Program-made: the position numbers and the translations under genes | The notes under the pieces: generated by a model | Told to the model about the DNA's origin: nothing | Databases searched by the model: none | What the model saw: only the letters and a program-made list of their open reading frames with translations | Assembly: GCA_035347995.1 (NCBI GenBank) | Contig: DAOPQD010000002.1 | Location: 23,015-87,014 of the forward strand | DNA: 64,000 nt | Direction of reading: 5' to 3' | Source of the DNA: JAAZNO01 sp012798275 | GTDB taxonomy: Bacteria; Chloroflexota; Anaerolineae; B4-G1; SLSP01 | Shown: positions 41,896 through 49,537 of the stretch, one piece after another | Layout of the letters: every line of letters begins with the position of its first letter | Numbering within the stretch: the stretch's first letter is position 1

Positions 41896-43230
41896 ATGTC
41901 CGAGCAATATTTGCCCACCTGTTGGTACAATCTGATCGCTGACCTGCCGACGCCGCCGCCGCCCGCGCTGCATCCCGCCACACATCAGCCGCTGACGCCC
42001 GAAGATCTGGCAGCCCTCTTCCCCATGGCGTGCATCGAGCAGGAAGTCGCCACCGACCGTTACATTCCCATCCCCGAGGAGGTGCGGGAGATCTACAAGC
42101 TCTGGCGTCCCACCCCGCTGCGCCGGGCCCTGCGGCTGGAAAAGGCTTTGGAGACGCCGGCCAAGATCTACTACAAGTACGAGGGCGCCAGTCCCGTGGG
42201 CAGCCACAAGCCCAACACCGCTGTCGCCCAGGCGTACTACAACCGCCGGGAAGGCATCACGCGCCTGACCACGGAGACGGGGGCCGGGCAGTGGGGCTCG
42301 GCGCTCGCCATGGCAGGCGCGTTTCTGGGAATCAAGGTGCAGGTCTACATGGTGAAGGTGAGCTATTACCAGAAGCCCTATCGCCGGGTGATGATGGAGA
42401 GCTTCGGCGCGCGGGTGACGCCCAGCCCCAGCGAGGAGACCGAGTCCGGCCGCGCGATCCTGGCGCAGGACCCCGACAGCAACGGCAGCCTGGGCGTCGC
42501 CATCAGCGAAGCGGTGGAAGTCGCCGTGCAGGAGCCCCACACCAAGTATTCGCTGGGCAGCGTGCTCAACCACGTGCTGCTGCATCAAACCGTCATCGGC
42601 GAAGAGGCGCTGCAGCAGCTGGAGGAAGCCGGCGCGTATCCCGATGTCGTCATTGGCTGTGTGGGCGGCGGGAGCAACTTCGGCGGCATCGCCTTCCCGT
42701 TCCTCGGCGAACGGCTGCGCGACGGACGCCCCACCCGCTTCATCGCCGTCGAGCCGGCGGCATGTCCTACGCTTACCCAGGGCCGCTACGCCTACGACTA
42801 CGGCGACGTCGCCAAACTCACGCCGTTGATGAAGATGTACACCCTGGGGCATACCTTCATGCCGGCGGGCATCCATGCTGGCGGCTTGCGCTATCATGGC
42901 ATGGCTCCCCTCATCTCGCAGGCGGTGGAGCTGGGCTACATTGAGCCGCGCGCTTACCCGCAGCTGACCGTCTTTGATGCGGCGATGCTTTTCGCACGCA
43001 ACGAAGGCATCATCCCCGCGCCGGAGACCGCCCATGCCATCCGCGCCGCCATTGACGAAGCGCTCGACGCCAAAGCCAGGGGGGAGGAACGGGTGATCCT
43101 CTTCAACTTCAGCGGCCACGGCTTCATGGACATGGCCGCCTACCAGAGCTATCTGGCAGGCGAGCTGGTGGACTACAACCACACGGAGGAAAAATTAGCG
43201 GAAAGCCTCGCCTGTCTGCCCCCAATTTGA
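41896..43230 (+). CDS. trpB: Tryptophan synthase beta chain, TrpB2 type
   Basis: A 444-residue PLP enzyme condensing indole with serine. It has the PLP lysine in EGASPVGSHKPNTAVAQAYYN (Lys near residue 104), TTETGAGQWGSALAMAGA, and GCVGGGSNFGGIAFPF for phosphate binding. An N-terminal extension (WYNLIADLPTPPPPALHP) and the overall length mark the TrpB2 branch rather than TrpB1, which works with TrpA. TrpB2 enzymes can act alone, scavenging indole. No trpA is present. The start ATG 41896 follows AGAAGGAGAAG. It may be read through from trpS under the same T-box, since no terminator separates them. Confidence 0.93.
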   Translation: MSEQYLPTCWYNLIADLPTPPPPALHPATHQPLTPEDLAALFPMACIEQEVATDRYIPIPEEVREIYKLWRPTPLRRALRLEKALETPAKIYYKYEGASPVGSHKPNTAVAQAYYNRREGITRLTTETGAGQWGSALAMAGAFLGIKVQVYMVKVSYYQKPYRRVMMESFGARVTPSPSEETESGRAILAQDPDSNGSLGVAISEAVEVAVQEPHTKYSLGSVLNHVLLHQTVIGEEALQQLEEAGAYPDVVIGCVGGGSNFGGIAFPFLGERLRDGRPTRFIAVEPAACPTLTQGRYAYDYGDVAKLTPLMKMYTLGHTFMPAGIHAGGLRYHGMAPLISQAVELGYIEPRAYPQLTVFDAAMLFARNEGIIPAPETAHAIRAAIDEALDAKARGEERVILFNFSGHGFMDMAAYQSYLAGELVDYNHTEEKLAESLACLPPI

Positions 43231-43255
43231 CTGCAGCGGAGGCCCCCAACGACTC

Positions 43256-43300
43256 ACAAAAACCACCGGCCACACACGTAACCGTGATGTGGCCGGTGGT
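43256..43300 (-). terminator. Terminator of the eut microcompartment operon
   Basis: ACCACCGGCCAC (43262-43273) and GTGGCCGGTGGT (43289-43300) form a perfect 12-bp stem. Read on the minus strand the stem is followed by TTTTTG, as expected for an intrinsic terminator after the last eut gene. It may also block trpB transcripts from the other side. Confidence 0.85.
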
Positions 43301-43324
43301 CGAGGGTCGGCAAGCGATCCGGCG

Positions 43325-43627
43325 CTACCCCTGCGATTCCTGCAAGACCTGCGCGATGAGGGCGTCCAATCCGTCGGGGGCCTGCCCCAGGCGGGCGATG
43401 ACGGCAGCGCGCACTCTGGCGTGGAGGTCGTCAGCAGCAGGCCCCGGGGCAGACGACGGCACGGCCGGCGCCGTCGTCCGCGGCTGCCAGAGCAGCTTCA
43501 TGCCCGCGGCGCGCGCACACTCTTTTCCCAATTCGGTGACGACCGCGTCTGGTTCCAGCAGCAGCTCTTTCACCCCCTGAGCTACATAATCCCGAATATC
43601 GCGTTCAGTGAGAAACCGCCTCGGCAT
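43325..43627 (-). CDS. Small microcompartment-associated protein with EutQ N-terminal-like domain
   Basis: A 100-residue protein. Residues 4-48 (RFLTERDIRDYVAQGVKELLLEPDAVVTELGKECARAAGMKLL) have the same pattern as the N-terminal part of the EutQ protein encoded upstream (RLITAADVRRFKETGELRVVVSKGDLVTPLALDAARELGVEF): a helix, a short strand, and a helix ending in G-hydrophobic. A Pro/Ala-rich linker leads to an amphipathic C-terminal tail (VRAAVIARLGQ and LDALIAQVLQESQ) that resembles an encapsulation peptide. No cupin domain is present. GGAGGGAAGT precedes ATG 43627. It is the last gene of the operon. A shell-cargo adaptor role is only a suggestion. Confidence 0.75.
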   Translation of the reverse strand: MPRRFLTERDIRDYVAQGVKELLLEPDAVVTELGKECARAAGMKLLWQPRTTAPAVPSSAPGPAADDLHARVRAAVIARLGQAPDGLDALIAQVLQESQG

Positions 43628-43640
43628 ACTTCCCTCCTCA

Positions 43641-43671
43641 GGGTAAGACAGGTGATAGGTAATGGGTTCCG
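43641..43671. repeat. Heptamer repeat remnant within the eut operon
   Basis: GTGATAGGTAATGGG lies in the 44-base spacer between the last two eut genes and belongs to the TGATGGG/TAATGGG family. Confidence 0.5.
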
Positions 43672-44295
43672 TCAGGGCTGACCTTCCAGGCTGTTGAGCG
43701 CGTTCACGGCAGCGTCGCGCGCGGCGAGGATGTCCGCCTCGGTGCCCGCCATCCACAATCGCCCAAAGCGCCCCACCGAGCTGATGTGCATCAGACTCAC
43801 CGCCGCCGCTTTCTCCGCCTCATTCGCCGCCAGATTGATGTAGGCCGCCGGCGCACATTCCAGTACCAGCATCGTCTGACCCGGCACCAGCATCATGCCC
43901 CGGCAGAAGCGGTTGAGCAATTGCGCCTGGTAGGGGTTGATGTTGGTGATCACCTGCAGCGAGGCGATTTCCGGCTTCTTGCGGTCGGTCTCCTTCAGCC
44001 CCAGCTGCATGAGCACCATCTGCCCGGCTTGAATCACGTCCTCCTGCGAGAGCGAATGGATCTCGAACATGCCAAACTCGCGCTCGACGATCTGCGCGCC
44101 CGGTCGAACGTCCGTCGCCTTAACAGCGATGTCTACCACGCGAAAAACCCAGTTTCCGGGGGCCATCTCCACATAGAGGCTCGCCATCCCCTCAACCGGC
44201 AGGTCGCCCTGCGTGATCGTGCCGACAAAGGCCGCGTACTGCGGCTGCATCCGATCCAGATAGCAATAAGCGCGGAGCTCAAATTCGTCAGCCAT
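43672..44295 (-). CDS. Tandem-BMC-domain (trimeric) shell protein, non-EutL type
   Basis: A 207-residue shell protein made of two BMC-like halves: about residues 5-95 (LRAYCYLDRMQPQYAAFVG ... ASLYVEMAPGNWVFRVVDIAVKATDVRPG) and about 105-205 (QVITNINPYQAQLLNRF ... QTMLVLECAPAAYINLAANEAEKAA). In each half the strands that normally end the BMC fold seem to come first, so it is probably a circularly permuted tandem protein of the CsoS1D-like class, which can stack and have a gated central pore. It is distinct from the EutL in the same operon. It starts 16 bases after eutJ. That it belongs to a BMC-T family is firm from pattern; permutation and pore gating are inference. Confidence 0.85.
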   Translation of the reverse strand: MADEFELRAYCYLDRMQPQYAAFVGTITQGDLPVEGMASLYVEMAPGNWVFRVVDIAVKATDVRPGAQIVEREFGMFEIHSLSQEDVIQAGQMVLMQLGLKETDRKKPEIASLQVITNINPYQAQLLNRFCRGMMLVPGQTMLVLECAPAAYINLAANEAEKAAAVSLMHISSVGRFGRLWMAGTEADILAARDAAVNALNSLEGQP

Positions 44296-44311
44296 TACAC
44301 ACCCCCTGGTC

Positions 44312-45124
44312 TCAGTTATACCTCGCCACCCCCAGCGGCGTGACGAAGAGTGGATTCGTCGGCACAAACGTGCGCACCCCCGTGATCGCAGCGATGACCT
44401 CGTCAATCCCCTGGAAGGCGCTGGTGCCGCCGACGAGGTAGAGCCTCTCCACGGTGTAACCGGCGATGTGCCGGGCGATGATCGTCGCCACTTTTTCCAT
44501 CACCGGGCGGACCATGGGAAAGAGCTGCGGCTGCATCGCCGGGTTGATCTTGAGCGCCTCCGCCTCCTCGAAGGAGAGATGCTGCGCTCCCGCCAGCACC
44601 AGCGTGAAGTGCGTCCCGCCGGTCGGCTCATCGGCCGTGTAGATCACTTCGCCCTCTTTAAGGATGGCAATCCCCGTCGTGCCGCCGCCGATGTCCACGA
44701 CAGCGCCATTCGTCACCTGGAGCACGGCATTCGCCGCCGTAGGCTCGTCCACCACGCCAGTACATTCCAGTCCGGCGGACTCCACCACATAGCGGGTCGC
44801 GCGCACCTCCACCTGAGGCACGCCCGGCGGATACGTCGTGGCCGCGGACGTCAGCTCAAAACCCAACCGTCCTTCCACTTCCCGTTTGAGTTCGCGCAGC
44901 AGTTTCGTCGCGCCGGCGAAATCCACCACCAGGCCATCGCGCACCACTTCCGCAAAACGGTAGGCCCCGATGAGCGGACGGTACGCCTCATCGAGCACAA
45001 ACAGCGTGGTGTACGCGGTGCCCAAATCCACGCCGACGTGCACCGGTCCCCGATAACCGTTGGCCGAGGGCCGCTTGAGCGCCTCATCGGCGGCGGCCAA
45101 ATAGGCAGTGAGTCCAGGATTCAC
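44312..45124 (-). CDS. eutJ: EutJ-like ASKHA-fold chaperone/ATPase
   Basis: A 270-residue protein of the actin/Hsp70-type ATPase superfamily. Phosphate-1 loop is VHVGVDLGTAYTTLFVLD (near 28-45), phosphate-2 is GAVVDIGGGTTGIAILKEGE (near 140-159) and the adenosine region is LYLVGGTSAFQGI. It matches EutJ in length and segments such as YPPGVPQVEVRATRYVVESAGLE and VDEPTAANAVLQ. EutJ is present in many eut operons; its precise role is not established, but a chaperone or reactivation role is supposed. The start is GTG 45124. It stops 16 bases before the shell-protein gene. Confidence 0.93.
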   Translation of the reverse strand: MNPGLTAYLAAADEALKRPSANGYRGPVHVGVDLGTAYTTLFVLDEAYRPLIGAYRFAEVVRDGLVVDFAGATKLLRELKREVEGRLGFELTSAATTYPPGVPQVEVRATRYVVESAGLECTGVVDEPTAANAVLQVTNGAVVDIGGGTTGIAILKEGEVIYTADEPTGGTHFTLVLAGAQHLSFEEAEALKINPAMQPQLFPMVRPVMEKVATIIARHIAGYTVERLYLVGGTSAFQGIDEVIAAITGVRTFVPTNPLFVTPLGVARYN

Positions 45125-45229
45125 GAGTTCGACCTTAACAGAGCCGTTTCAGATTGCCGACAGGATTGCCTATCAGAAAGCGCCGTCGTCAGATGGAAAA
45201 TTGCCCGCGCCGCCAAGAGGATCATAACC
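45125..45229. other. 105-base spacer between eutQ and eutJ
   Basis: This is the longest spacer in the eut operon. I see no strong hairpin with a T-run and no promoter consensus, so transcription probably continues through. Confidence 0.5.
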
Positions 45230-45925
45230 TCAGCCCCTCCATTCTGCAGGGTACGTCACATAGAAGAATTTGACCCAGTCGGGCGTCCCGAAGGTGATGT
45301 GGGTGCCCTTGGGGACATAGAGCACGTCCCCCGGCAGGCCGATCGTCGTCTCCTGCGGCGTACCGATGTGCAATTCGCCCTCGAGGACATATTCGATCTC
45401 ATCATAATCCAGCGTCCACGGGAAGCTGCCCTTGTGGAAGGACATGAAGCCGCCCGCGATGGGCGCACCGTCCGCGCTCGTGACCACATCCAGCAGGCGG
45501 ATGTCCATCTCCGGGTGGCCCACATCGAAGGGAAACGGCTTCAGTTGCAGGCCGCGGCCCGCCACATGCCGCACTCCCGGGGAGGTCGCTGCGGAGGAGG
45601 GGACGCCCACCATGGCCGCGACGAGGCGCCGGACCCGGGTCTCCAGCTCCTCCGGCGGGACCTTCGCCTTCAAAGAGGGCCCGGCGGGCGACGGCGTAGC
45701 CGCTTGCGGAGAACGCGCGGCCTGACGCCGGGCGTTCTGCGCCGCTCCGCTCCAGGGCGGCAAGTCGAGGGGTTCAATCATCTCGTAGCAGAATTCTACC
45801 CCCAACTCCCGCGCCGCATCGAGCGCCAACGGCGTGACCAGATCGCCCTTGCTGACAACGACGCGCAGCTCGCCCGTTTCCTTGAAACGGCGAACATCAG
45901 CCGCAGTGATCAGACGTTTTTTCAC
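45230..45925 (-). CDS. eutQ: EutQ-like cupin protein
   Basis: A protein of about 231 residues. The N-terminal domain KKRLITAADVRRFKETGELRVVVSKGDLVTPLALDAARELGVEF is followed by a linker with an amphipathic helix (PPEELETRVRRLVAAMVGVP) like an encapsulation peptide. The C-terminal half is a cupin (FDVGHPEMDIRLLDV ... DEIEYVLEGELHIG ... GDVLYVPKGTHITFG). EutQ of Salmonella has been reported to have acetate kinase activity and to be needed for microcompartment assembly; whether that holds here is open. I choose GTG 45925, which gives the usual MKK start after GAGAGG; GTG 45934 is an alternative. Confidence 0.88.
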   Translation of the reverse strand: MKKRLITAADVRRFKETGELRVVVSKGDLVTPLALDAARELGVEFCYEMIEPLDLPPWSGAAQNARRQAARSPQAATPSPAGPSLKAKVPPEELETRVRRLVAAMVGVPSSAATSPGVRHVAGRGLQLKPFPFDVGHPEMDIRLLDVVTSADGAPIAGGFMSFHKGSFPWTLDYDEIEYVLEGELHIGTPQETTIGLPGDVLYVPKGTHITFGTPDWVKFFYVTYPAEWRG

Positions 45926-45991
45926 CGTCCTCACCTCTCCGGATGCCCCTCAGAGCGCCATGAGGCCCGGCGCCCCCCTACCGGGAAAGGG

Positions 45992-46285
45992 CTATTCTTC
46001 CGGCGCTTTGGGCAGGATAAATTCCACGTCGCTGTGAGGGCGCGGGATCACATGGACGCTGACCAGTTCCCCGACGCGCTGCGCCGCCGCCGCGCCGGCG
46101 TCCGTCGCCGCCTTGACCGCGCCGACGTCACCGCGCACCATCACCGTCACATAGCCGCCGCCGATGTATTCCTTGCCGATCAACTTGACATTGGCGGCTT
46201 TGACCATGGCATCGGCGGCTTCGATAGCGCCCACAAGGCCCTTGGTCTCGATCATTCCGAGTGCGATCAGTTGTACGTTCACCAT
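45992..46285 (-). CDS. eutM: Hexameric BMC shell protein (EutM/PduA-like)
   Basis: A 97-residue BMC-H protein. LIALGMIETKGLVGAIEAADAMVKAANVKLIGKEYIGGGYVTVMVRGDVGAVKAATDAGAAAAQRVGELVSVHVIPRPH covers the complete domain and is extremely close to PduA/EutM. The pore loop is KEYIGGGYV, slightly different from the usual KIGSG. It forms the major hexagonal tiles of the shell. Only this one BMC-H gene occurs in the operon. AAAGGAG lies seven bases before ATG 46285 (a GTG at 46288 is possible). It starts about 60 bases downstream of the aldehyde dehydrogenase stop. Confidence 0.97.
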   Translation of the reverse strand: MVNVQLIALGMIETKGLVGAIEAADAMVKAANVKLIGKEYIGGGYVTVMVRGDVGAVKAATDAGAAAAQRVGELVSVHVIPRPHSDVEFILPKAPEE

Positions 46286-46344
46286 CACCAGACTCCTTTT
46301 CTAAGATGTCTCTGACACAACGTCAGCGGTTAAAGGGGCCGCGG

Positions 46345-47826
46345 CTAGCCCTGCAAACGCGCCAGCACGCGACGGACAATTTCCTCCAGGGCCGCATCGT
46401 CGGGCGGAAGCTCCGCCGGCGCCGCACGCCCGATGACATCCGGCGCCGGCGTCCGCGCCGCCGCCGGCGGCGAGACCAGTTCGTAAGCCACGCGCTTGAT
46501 GTTCAACAGATGCGTCGTGGTAATGTTGTCGCTCGAGATGGCACCGCCCAGCCCCCCCGGAGCCAGCGTGAGAGCGGGGGCTACCCCCGTGCTCGCGCCG
46601 ATGGCTCCCATCGTCCCCCACGAGTTGACGATGATGCGAAAGGCGGGCTTCTCCAACCCAAAAGCCATGATGACTTCTTCATCTCTGGCGTGAATTACCA
46701 GCGAGTGCCCGTCGCCGCCGAATTTGAGCAACTGGATGCACCGTTCGCAGCCCGCACGCCAGCCATCCTCCACAAAGAAGCCGAGCACCGTCGTGAGTTT
46801 CTCCCGGCTGAGGGGATAGTCTTTGCCTACACCCTCGAGATCTGCCACGAGCACCCGCGCCCACCCGGGGACGGTGATCCCCGCCAGCTGCGCCAGCTTT
46901 TGGGGCGTCTTGCCCACGCTGCGCGGGTTGGTGCTGCCATCAGGGGCGAAGAGCGCCCGCTCTAGCGCCGCCTGCTGTTCGGCGTTGACCCAATACGCGC
47001 CGTGTTTGCCCATCTCCGCACGCAACTGCGCCGCGATGGGTTTATCGGCCACCACCGATTGCTCGGTAGCGCAGATCACCGAGCAATCAAACGCCTTGCT
47101 ATTGACGATGTCGGCAGCGGCCTTGGGCACATCGGCGCTGCGATCCACGTACACCGGCACATTGCCGGGTCCCACGCCGATCGCCGGCTTGCCGACGCTG
47201 TGCGCAGCTTTCACCATCGGCGTGCCGCCCGTCGCCAGGATCAGCGAGACCGCGTAATGACGCATCAACGCCTGCGTCCCATCGAGCGTGATGGCTTGCA
47301 TGCAGCTCACCAATCCCGGCGGCATCCCGGCGGCCTCGCCCGCCTCCGCCATGATGCGCACCGCTTCATGGGTGCATCCCCTGGCCACGGGATGAGGCGC
47401 CACCACAATGCCATTGCGCGCTTTGACTGCAATGAGCACTTTGTAGATCGCCGTAGACGTCGGATTTGTGGAGGGCGTCAACGCCGCGATCACGCCCACT
47501 GGCCAGGCGATCTCGATGATCTTCCGGCGCTCGTCGCGCCCGATCACGCCGACCGTCTTGACGTCTTTGATGGATTCCCAGACCTGGCGACTGGCAAACT
47601 CGTTTTTGAGGCGTTTGTGCAGCGGGACGCCGTACCCCGTCTCCTCGTGCGCCAGCTGCCCGAGACGCGCGGCCTGAGCAAACGCGGCGTCCGCCATCGC
47701 CTGGCAGACGCGATCCACCGTCGCCTGATCCGCCAGCGCCCACTGCCGCTGCGCCTCGCGGCACGCCGTAGCCAGGCGGCGCGCCTCTTGAATGGATTGC
47801 AGATCCAGGTCGTATGCTTCGGGCAT
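46345..47826 (-). CDS. eutE: Acylating acetaldehyde dehydrogenase (EutE/AdhE-N-like) with C-terminal encapsulation peptide
   Basis: A 493-residue CoA-acylating aldehyde dehydrogenase making acetyl-CoA from acetaldehyde with NAD+ and CoA. The catalytic Cys is in SKAFDCSVICATEQSVV near residue 260. LATGGTPMVKAAHSVGKPAIGVGPGNVPVYVD and PALTLAPGGLGGAISSDNITTTHLLNIKRVA resemble the N-terminal half of AdhE more than the classical EutE. A C-terminal Pro/Ala linker ends in an amphipathic helix (DDAALEEIVRRVLARLQG), which looks like an encapsulation peptide; in classical EutE/PduP the peptide is at the N-terminus. AGGAGG is just upstream of ATG 47826. Confidence 0.93.
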   Translation of the reverse strand: MPEAYDLDLQSIQEARRLATACREAQRQWALADQATVDRVCQAMADAAFAQAARLGQLAHEETGYGVPLHKRLKNEFASRQVWESIKDVKTVGVIGRDERRKIIEIAWPVGVIAALTPSTNPTSTAIYKVLIAVKARNGIVVAPHPVARGCTHEAVRIMAEAGEAAGMPPGLVSCMQAITLDGTQALMRHYAVSLILATGGTPMVKAAHSVGKPAIGVGPGNVPVYVDRSADVPKAAADIVNSKAFDCSVICATEQSVVADKPIAAQLRAEMGKHGAYWVNAEQQAALERALFAPDGSTNPRSVGKTPQKLAQLAGITVPGWARVLVADLEGVGKDYPLSREKLTTVLGFFVEDGWRAGCERCIQLLKFGGDGHSLVIHARDEEVIMAFGLEKPAFRIIVNSWGTMGAIGASTGVAPALTLAPGGLGGAISSDNITTTHLLNIKRVAYELVSPPAAARTPAPDVIGRAAPAELPPDDAALEEIVRRVLARLQG

Positions 47827-47840
47827 GCATCCTCCTTTGG

Positions 47841-47915
47841 GCAGAGGGGTAATGGGTGATGAGTGATGGGGAATGGGTAGTAACCAGCCCCCTCACCTGT
47901 TACCCATTACCCCTG
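47841..47915. repeat. Palindromic heptamer repeat array between eutL and the dehydrogenase gene
   Basis: GGGGTAATGGGTGATGAGTGATGGGGAATGGG is followed 30 bases on by its partial inverse, CACCTGTTACCCATTACCCC. The stretch could fold into a long imperfect hairpin inside the eut transcript. Confidence 0.65.
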
Positions 47916-48578
47916 CCTGCTCTCCCATGCGCATGGATCGCGGGCCACGTCGAGCACAGCGTTCTCGAAAGCCAGGCAGGCGGCGCGACAAGCGCTCTGC
48001 GTGCCGGAGAGCAGGGCTCCCGAAAAGTTGGTCTCCGAAGGCGGTTTCCACCACACACACAACGTTACTTCCGCGGCCTTGAGCGCCGCGTCAATAGCAA
48101 ACGTCGCTTCAAGGGGCGGCGCGATGAGGTACGCCAGCGGGGTCTCCAGCGGCACCTGCGCCACCCGGCTGAGATAGCTCCCGCAACGCGAAATCGTGTG
48201 CGGAAAGTAGACCAGCGTATTGTCCGCGTTAGCGGAGTAGAACCAGGCTGCCTCTTGAGCATAGGTCACACATGCCTCAAGCCCCGCGCGCGCTTCGGCT
48301 GGATTCGGCCCCGCCAGGATGCCGATGATCTCGCCGGAGAGCGGCCCCGAAGAATAGCTGGACCCCGCGTAGAAGCTCTGCGCGTAGACCACCTCCACTT
48401 CAGCCATCTTGGTCGCCTCATCAAGCGCGACGTAGAGCGCATCGTCTATGTCACAGGTGACGAGCGCCAGACTGTGTTGATCGGCGCGCAGGCCCAACTG
48501 CGTCGCGAAATCGGGGTGCACGTTGGGAATCAATCGCGTCGCCAGAATACGCGGTTTTATGGGATCAAGTACCGCCAT
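47907..48578 (-). CDS. eutL: EutL tandem-domain shell protein
   Basis: A 223-residue protein that matches EutL almost along its length: DPIKPRILATRLIPNVHPDFATQLGL at the start, HSLALVTCDIDDALYVALDEATKMAEVEVVYAQSFYAGSSYSSGPLSGEIIGILAGPNPAEARAGL in the first domain, and SRVAQVPLETPLAYLIAPPLEATFAIDAALKAAEV with CRAACLAFENAVLDVA in the second. EutL is a circularly permuted trimeric shell protein with small pores that bind ethanolamine. AAGGGATTCC precedes ATG 48578. It is one of two tandem-domain shell proteins in this operon. Confidence 0.96.
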   Translation of the reverse strand: MAVLDPIKPRILATRLIPNVHPDFATQLGLRADQHSLALVTCDIDDALYVALDEATKMAEVEVVYAQSFYAGSSYSSGPLSGEIIGILAGPNPAEARAGLEACVTYAQEAAWFYSANADNTLVYFPHTISRCGSYLSRVAQVPLETPLAYLIAPPLEATFAIDAALKAAEVTLCVWWKPPSETNFSGALLSGTQSACRAACLAFENAVLDVARDPCAWESRQG

Positions 48579-48591
48579 GGAATCCCTTCAG

Positions 48592-48620
48592 CAAGATTTT
48601 GGATTTTAGATTTTGGATCA
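48592..48620. repeat. AAAATCC-type heptamer repeat between eutC and eutL
   Basis: GATTTTGGATTTTAGATTTTGGATC runs across the end of eutC. The last codons of eutC are encoded just beside it. It belongs to the same word family as the insertions in the epimerase and UbiD genes. Confidence 0.65.
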
Positions 48621-49529
48621 GCTGGACGCCTTGAGCTTGAGTTCCACGCCGCTGGCCCGATACTGCAGCGTCTTCTTGATCAATTCTACCACATAAGCCC
48701 CCGCCTCCAGGGGATTGGTCCCGCCGTGATAGGTGATCATGCAGACCACGTCCCGCTCGGCGTCCGTTTTACCGGGGCCGGGCCGATAGCCCAGGTAAGC
48801 GCTCAGTGCATCCGCTACCCCCAGTCCAGGCCGCTCGCCCAGCAAAATCACCCCCACATCCGCGCCGATGATCTCGTTGACGTCGTTGATCACGCCAACA
48901 CGGGCATATTGGATGAAAAAGGGCGTTCCCAGGCTGATGCCGGCGCTCTTGAGGCCCTGCTCAATGACGGGGTAGATCTCCGGCACGTTGTTGTTGACCG
49001 CCGCAGCGCTCAGGCCATCGCCGATGACAACCTGCACCTGCGGCTTTTTGACGCAACGCTCTGCGATGATCTTCTTGGCTTCAGCGGAGAGCTTGCGGCC
49101 CAGGTCGGGACGCAACAGGTATTCGTCGCGGTCGGCGACTTGGGTTTGAACCTTGAACAGGTGCAGCTTCTCCAATACTTCCGGGGCGACCTCGCCGTAG
49201 ATGGCGTCTTGCGTGACTCCATAATCGGATTGGAACAGCAGCAGCGCGCGGGTACGCGGGCGCGGGCCAGCGCGTCCCACCCCCAGGCGCGCCGTCGTCG
49301 TCGCGCACAGATTGCGCAGGCCCTCCAGGTCCTGGGGATGTTCTACCCCGAGCGCGCGGCGATATTCCGGCAAGGTGGGGTCCGGCAGGTCAATGACCGG
49401 CTCCGCGCCGGCCGGCCTTCCCGCCGGGGCTGCCGTCGGCGCCGCCGCAACGGCCATGCCGCCCTGTTTGCGCAGCTCGGCAAGCACGGCCTGCACGATG
49501 GCCTCAATATCGAAATTCGCCTGATCCAC
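48618..49529 (-). CDS. eutC: Ethanolamine ammonia-lyase small subunit
   Basis: A protein of about 303 residues. The conserved EutC core runs from LRNLCATTTARLGVGRAGPRPRTRALLLFQSDYGVTQDAI through VVIGDGLSAAAVN and FFIQYARVGVINDVNEIIGADVGVILLGERPGLG to RDVVCMITYHGGTNPLEAGAYVV. The small subunit closes over adenosylcobalamin with EutB. The N-terminus carries an amphipathic helix (FDIEAIVQAVLAELRKQGG) followed by an Ala/Pro linker, as in encapsulation peptides. I give the start GTG 49529 after GAGAGGGG; GTG 49541, overlapping the eutB stop as GTGA, is equally possible. Confidence 0.95.
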   Translation of the reverse strand: MDQANFDIEAIVQAVLAELRKQGGMAVAAAPTAAPAGRPAGAEPVIDLPDPTLPEYRRALGVEHPQDLEGLRNLCATTTARLGVGRAGPRPRTRALLLFQSDYGVTQDAIYGEVAPEVLEKLHLFKVQTQVADRDEYLLRPDLGRKLSAEAKKIIAERCVKKPQVQVVIGDGLSAAAVNNNVPEIYPVIEQGLKSAGISLGTPFFIQYARVGVINDVNEIIGADVGVILLGERPGLGVADALSAYLGYRPGPGKTDAERDVVCMITYHGGTNPLEAGAYVVELIKKTLQYRASGVELKLKASS

Positions 49530-49537
49530 GTCCCCTC

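Noticed and set aside
44468..46315. Long plus-strand frame across the eut operon
   Set aside because: Antisense to eutJ, eutQ and eutM, which are unmistakable; no start site or family resemblance.
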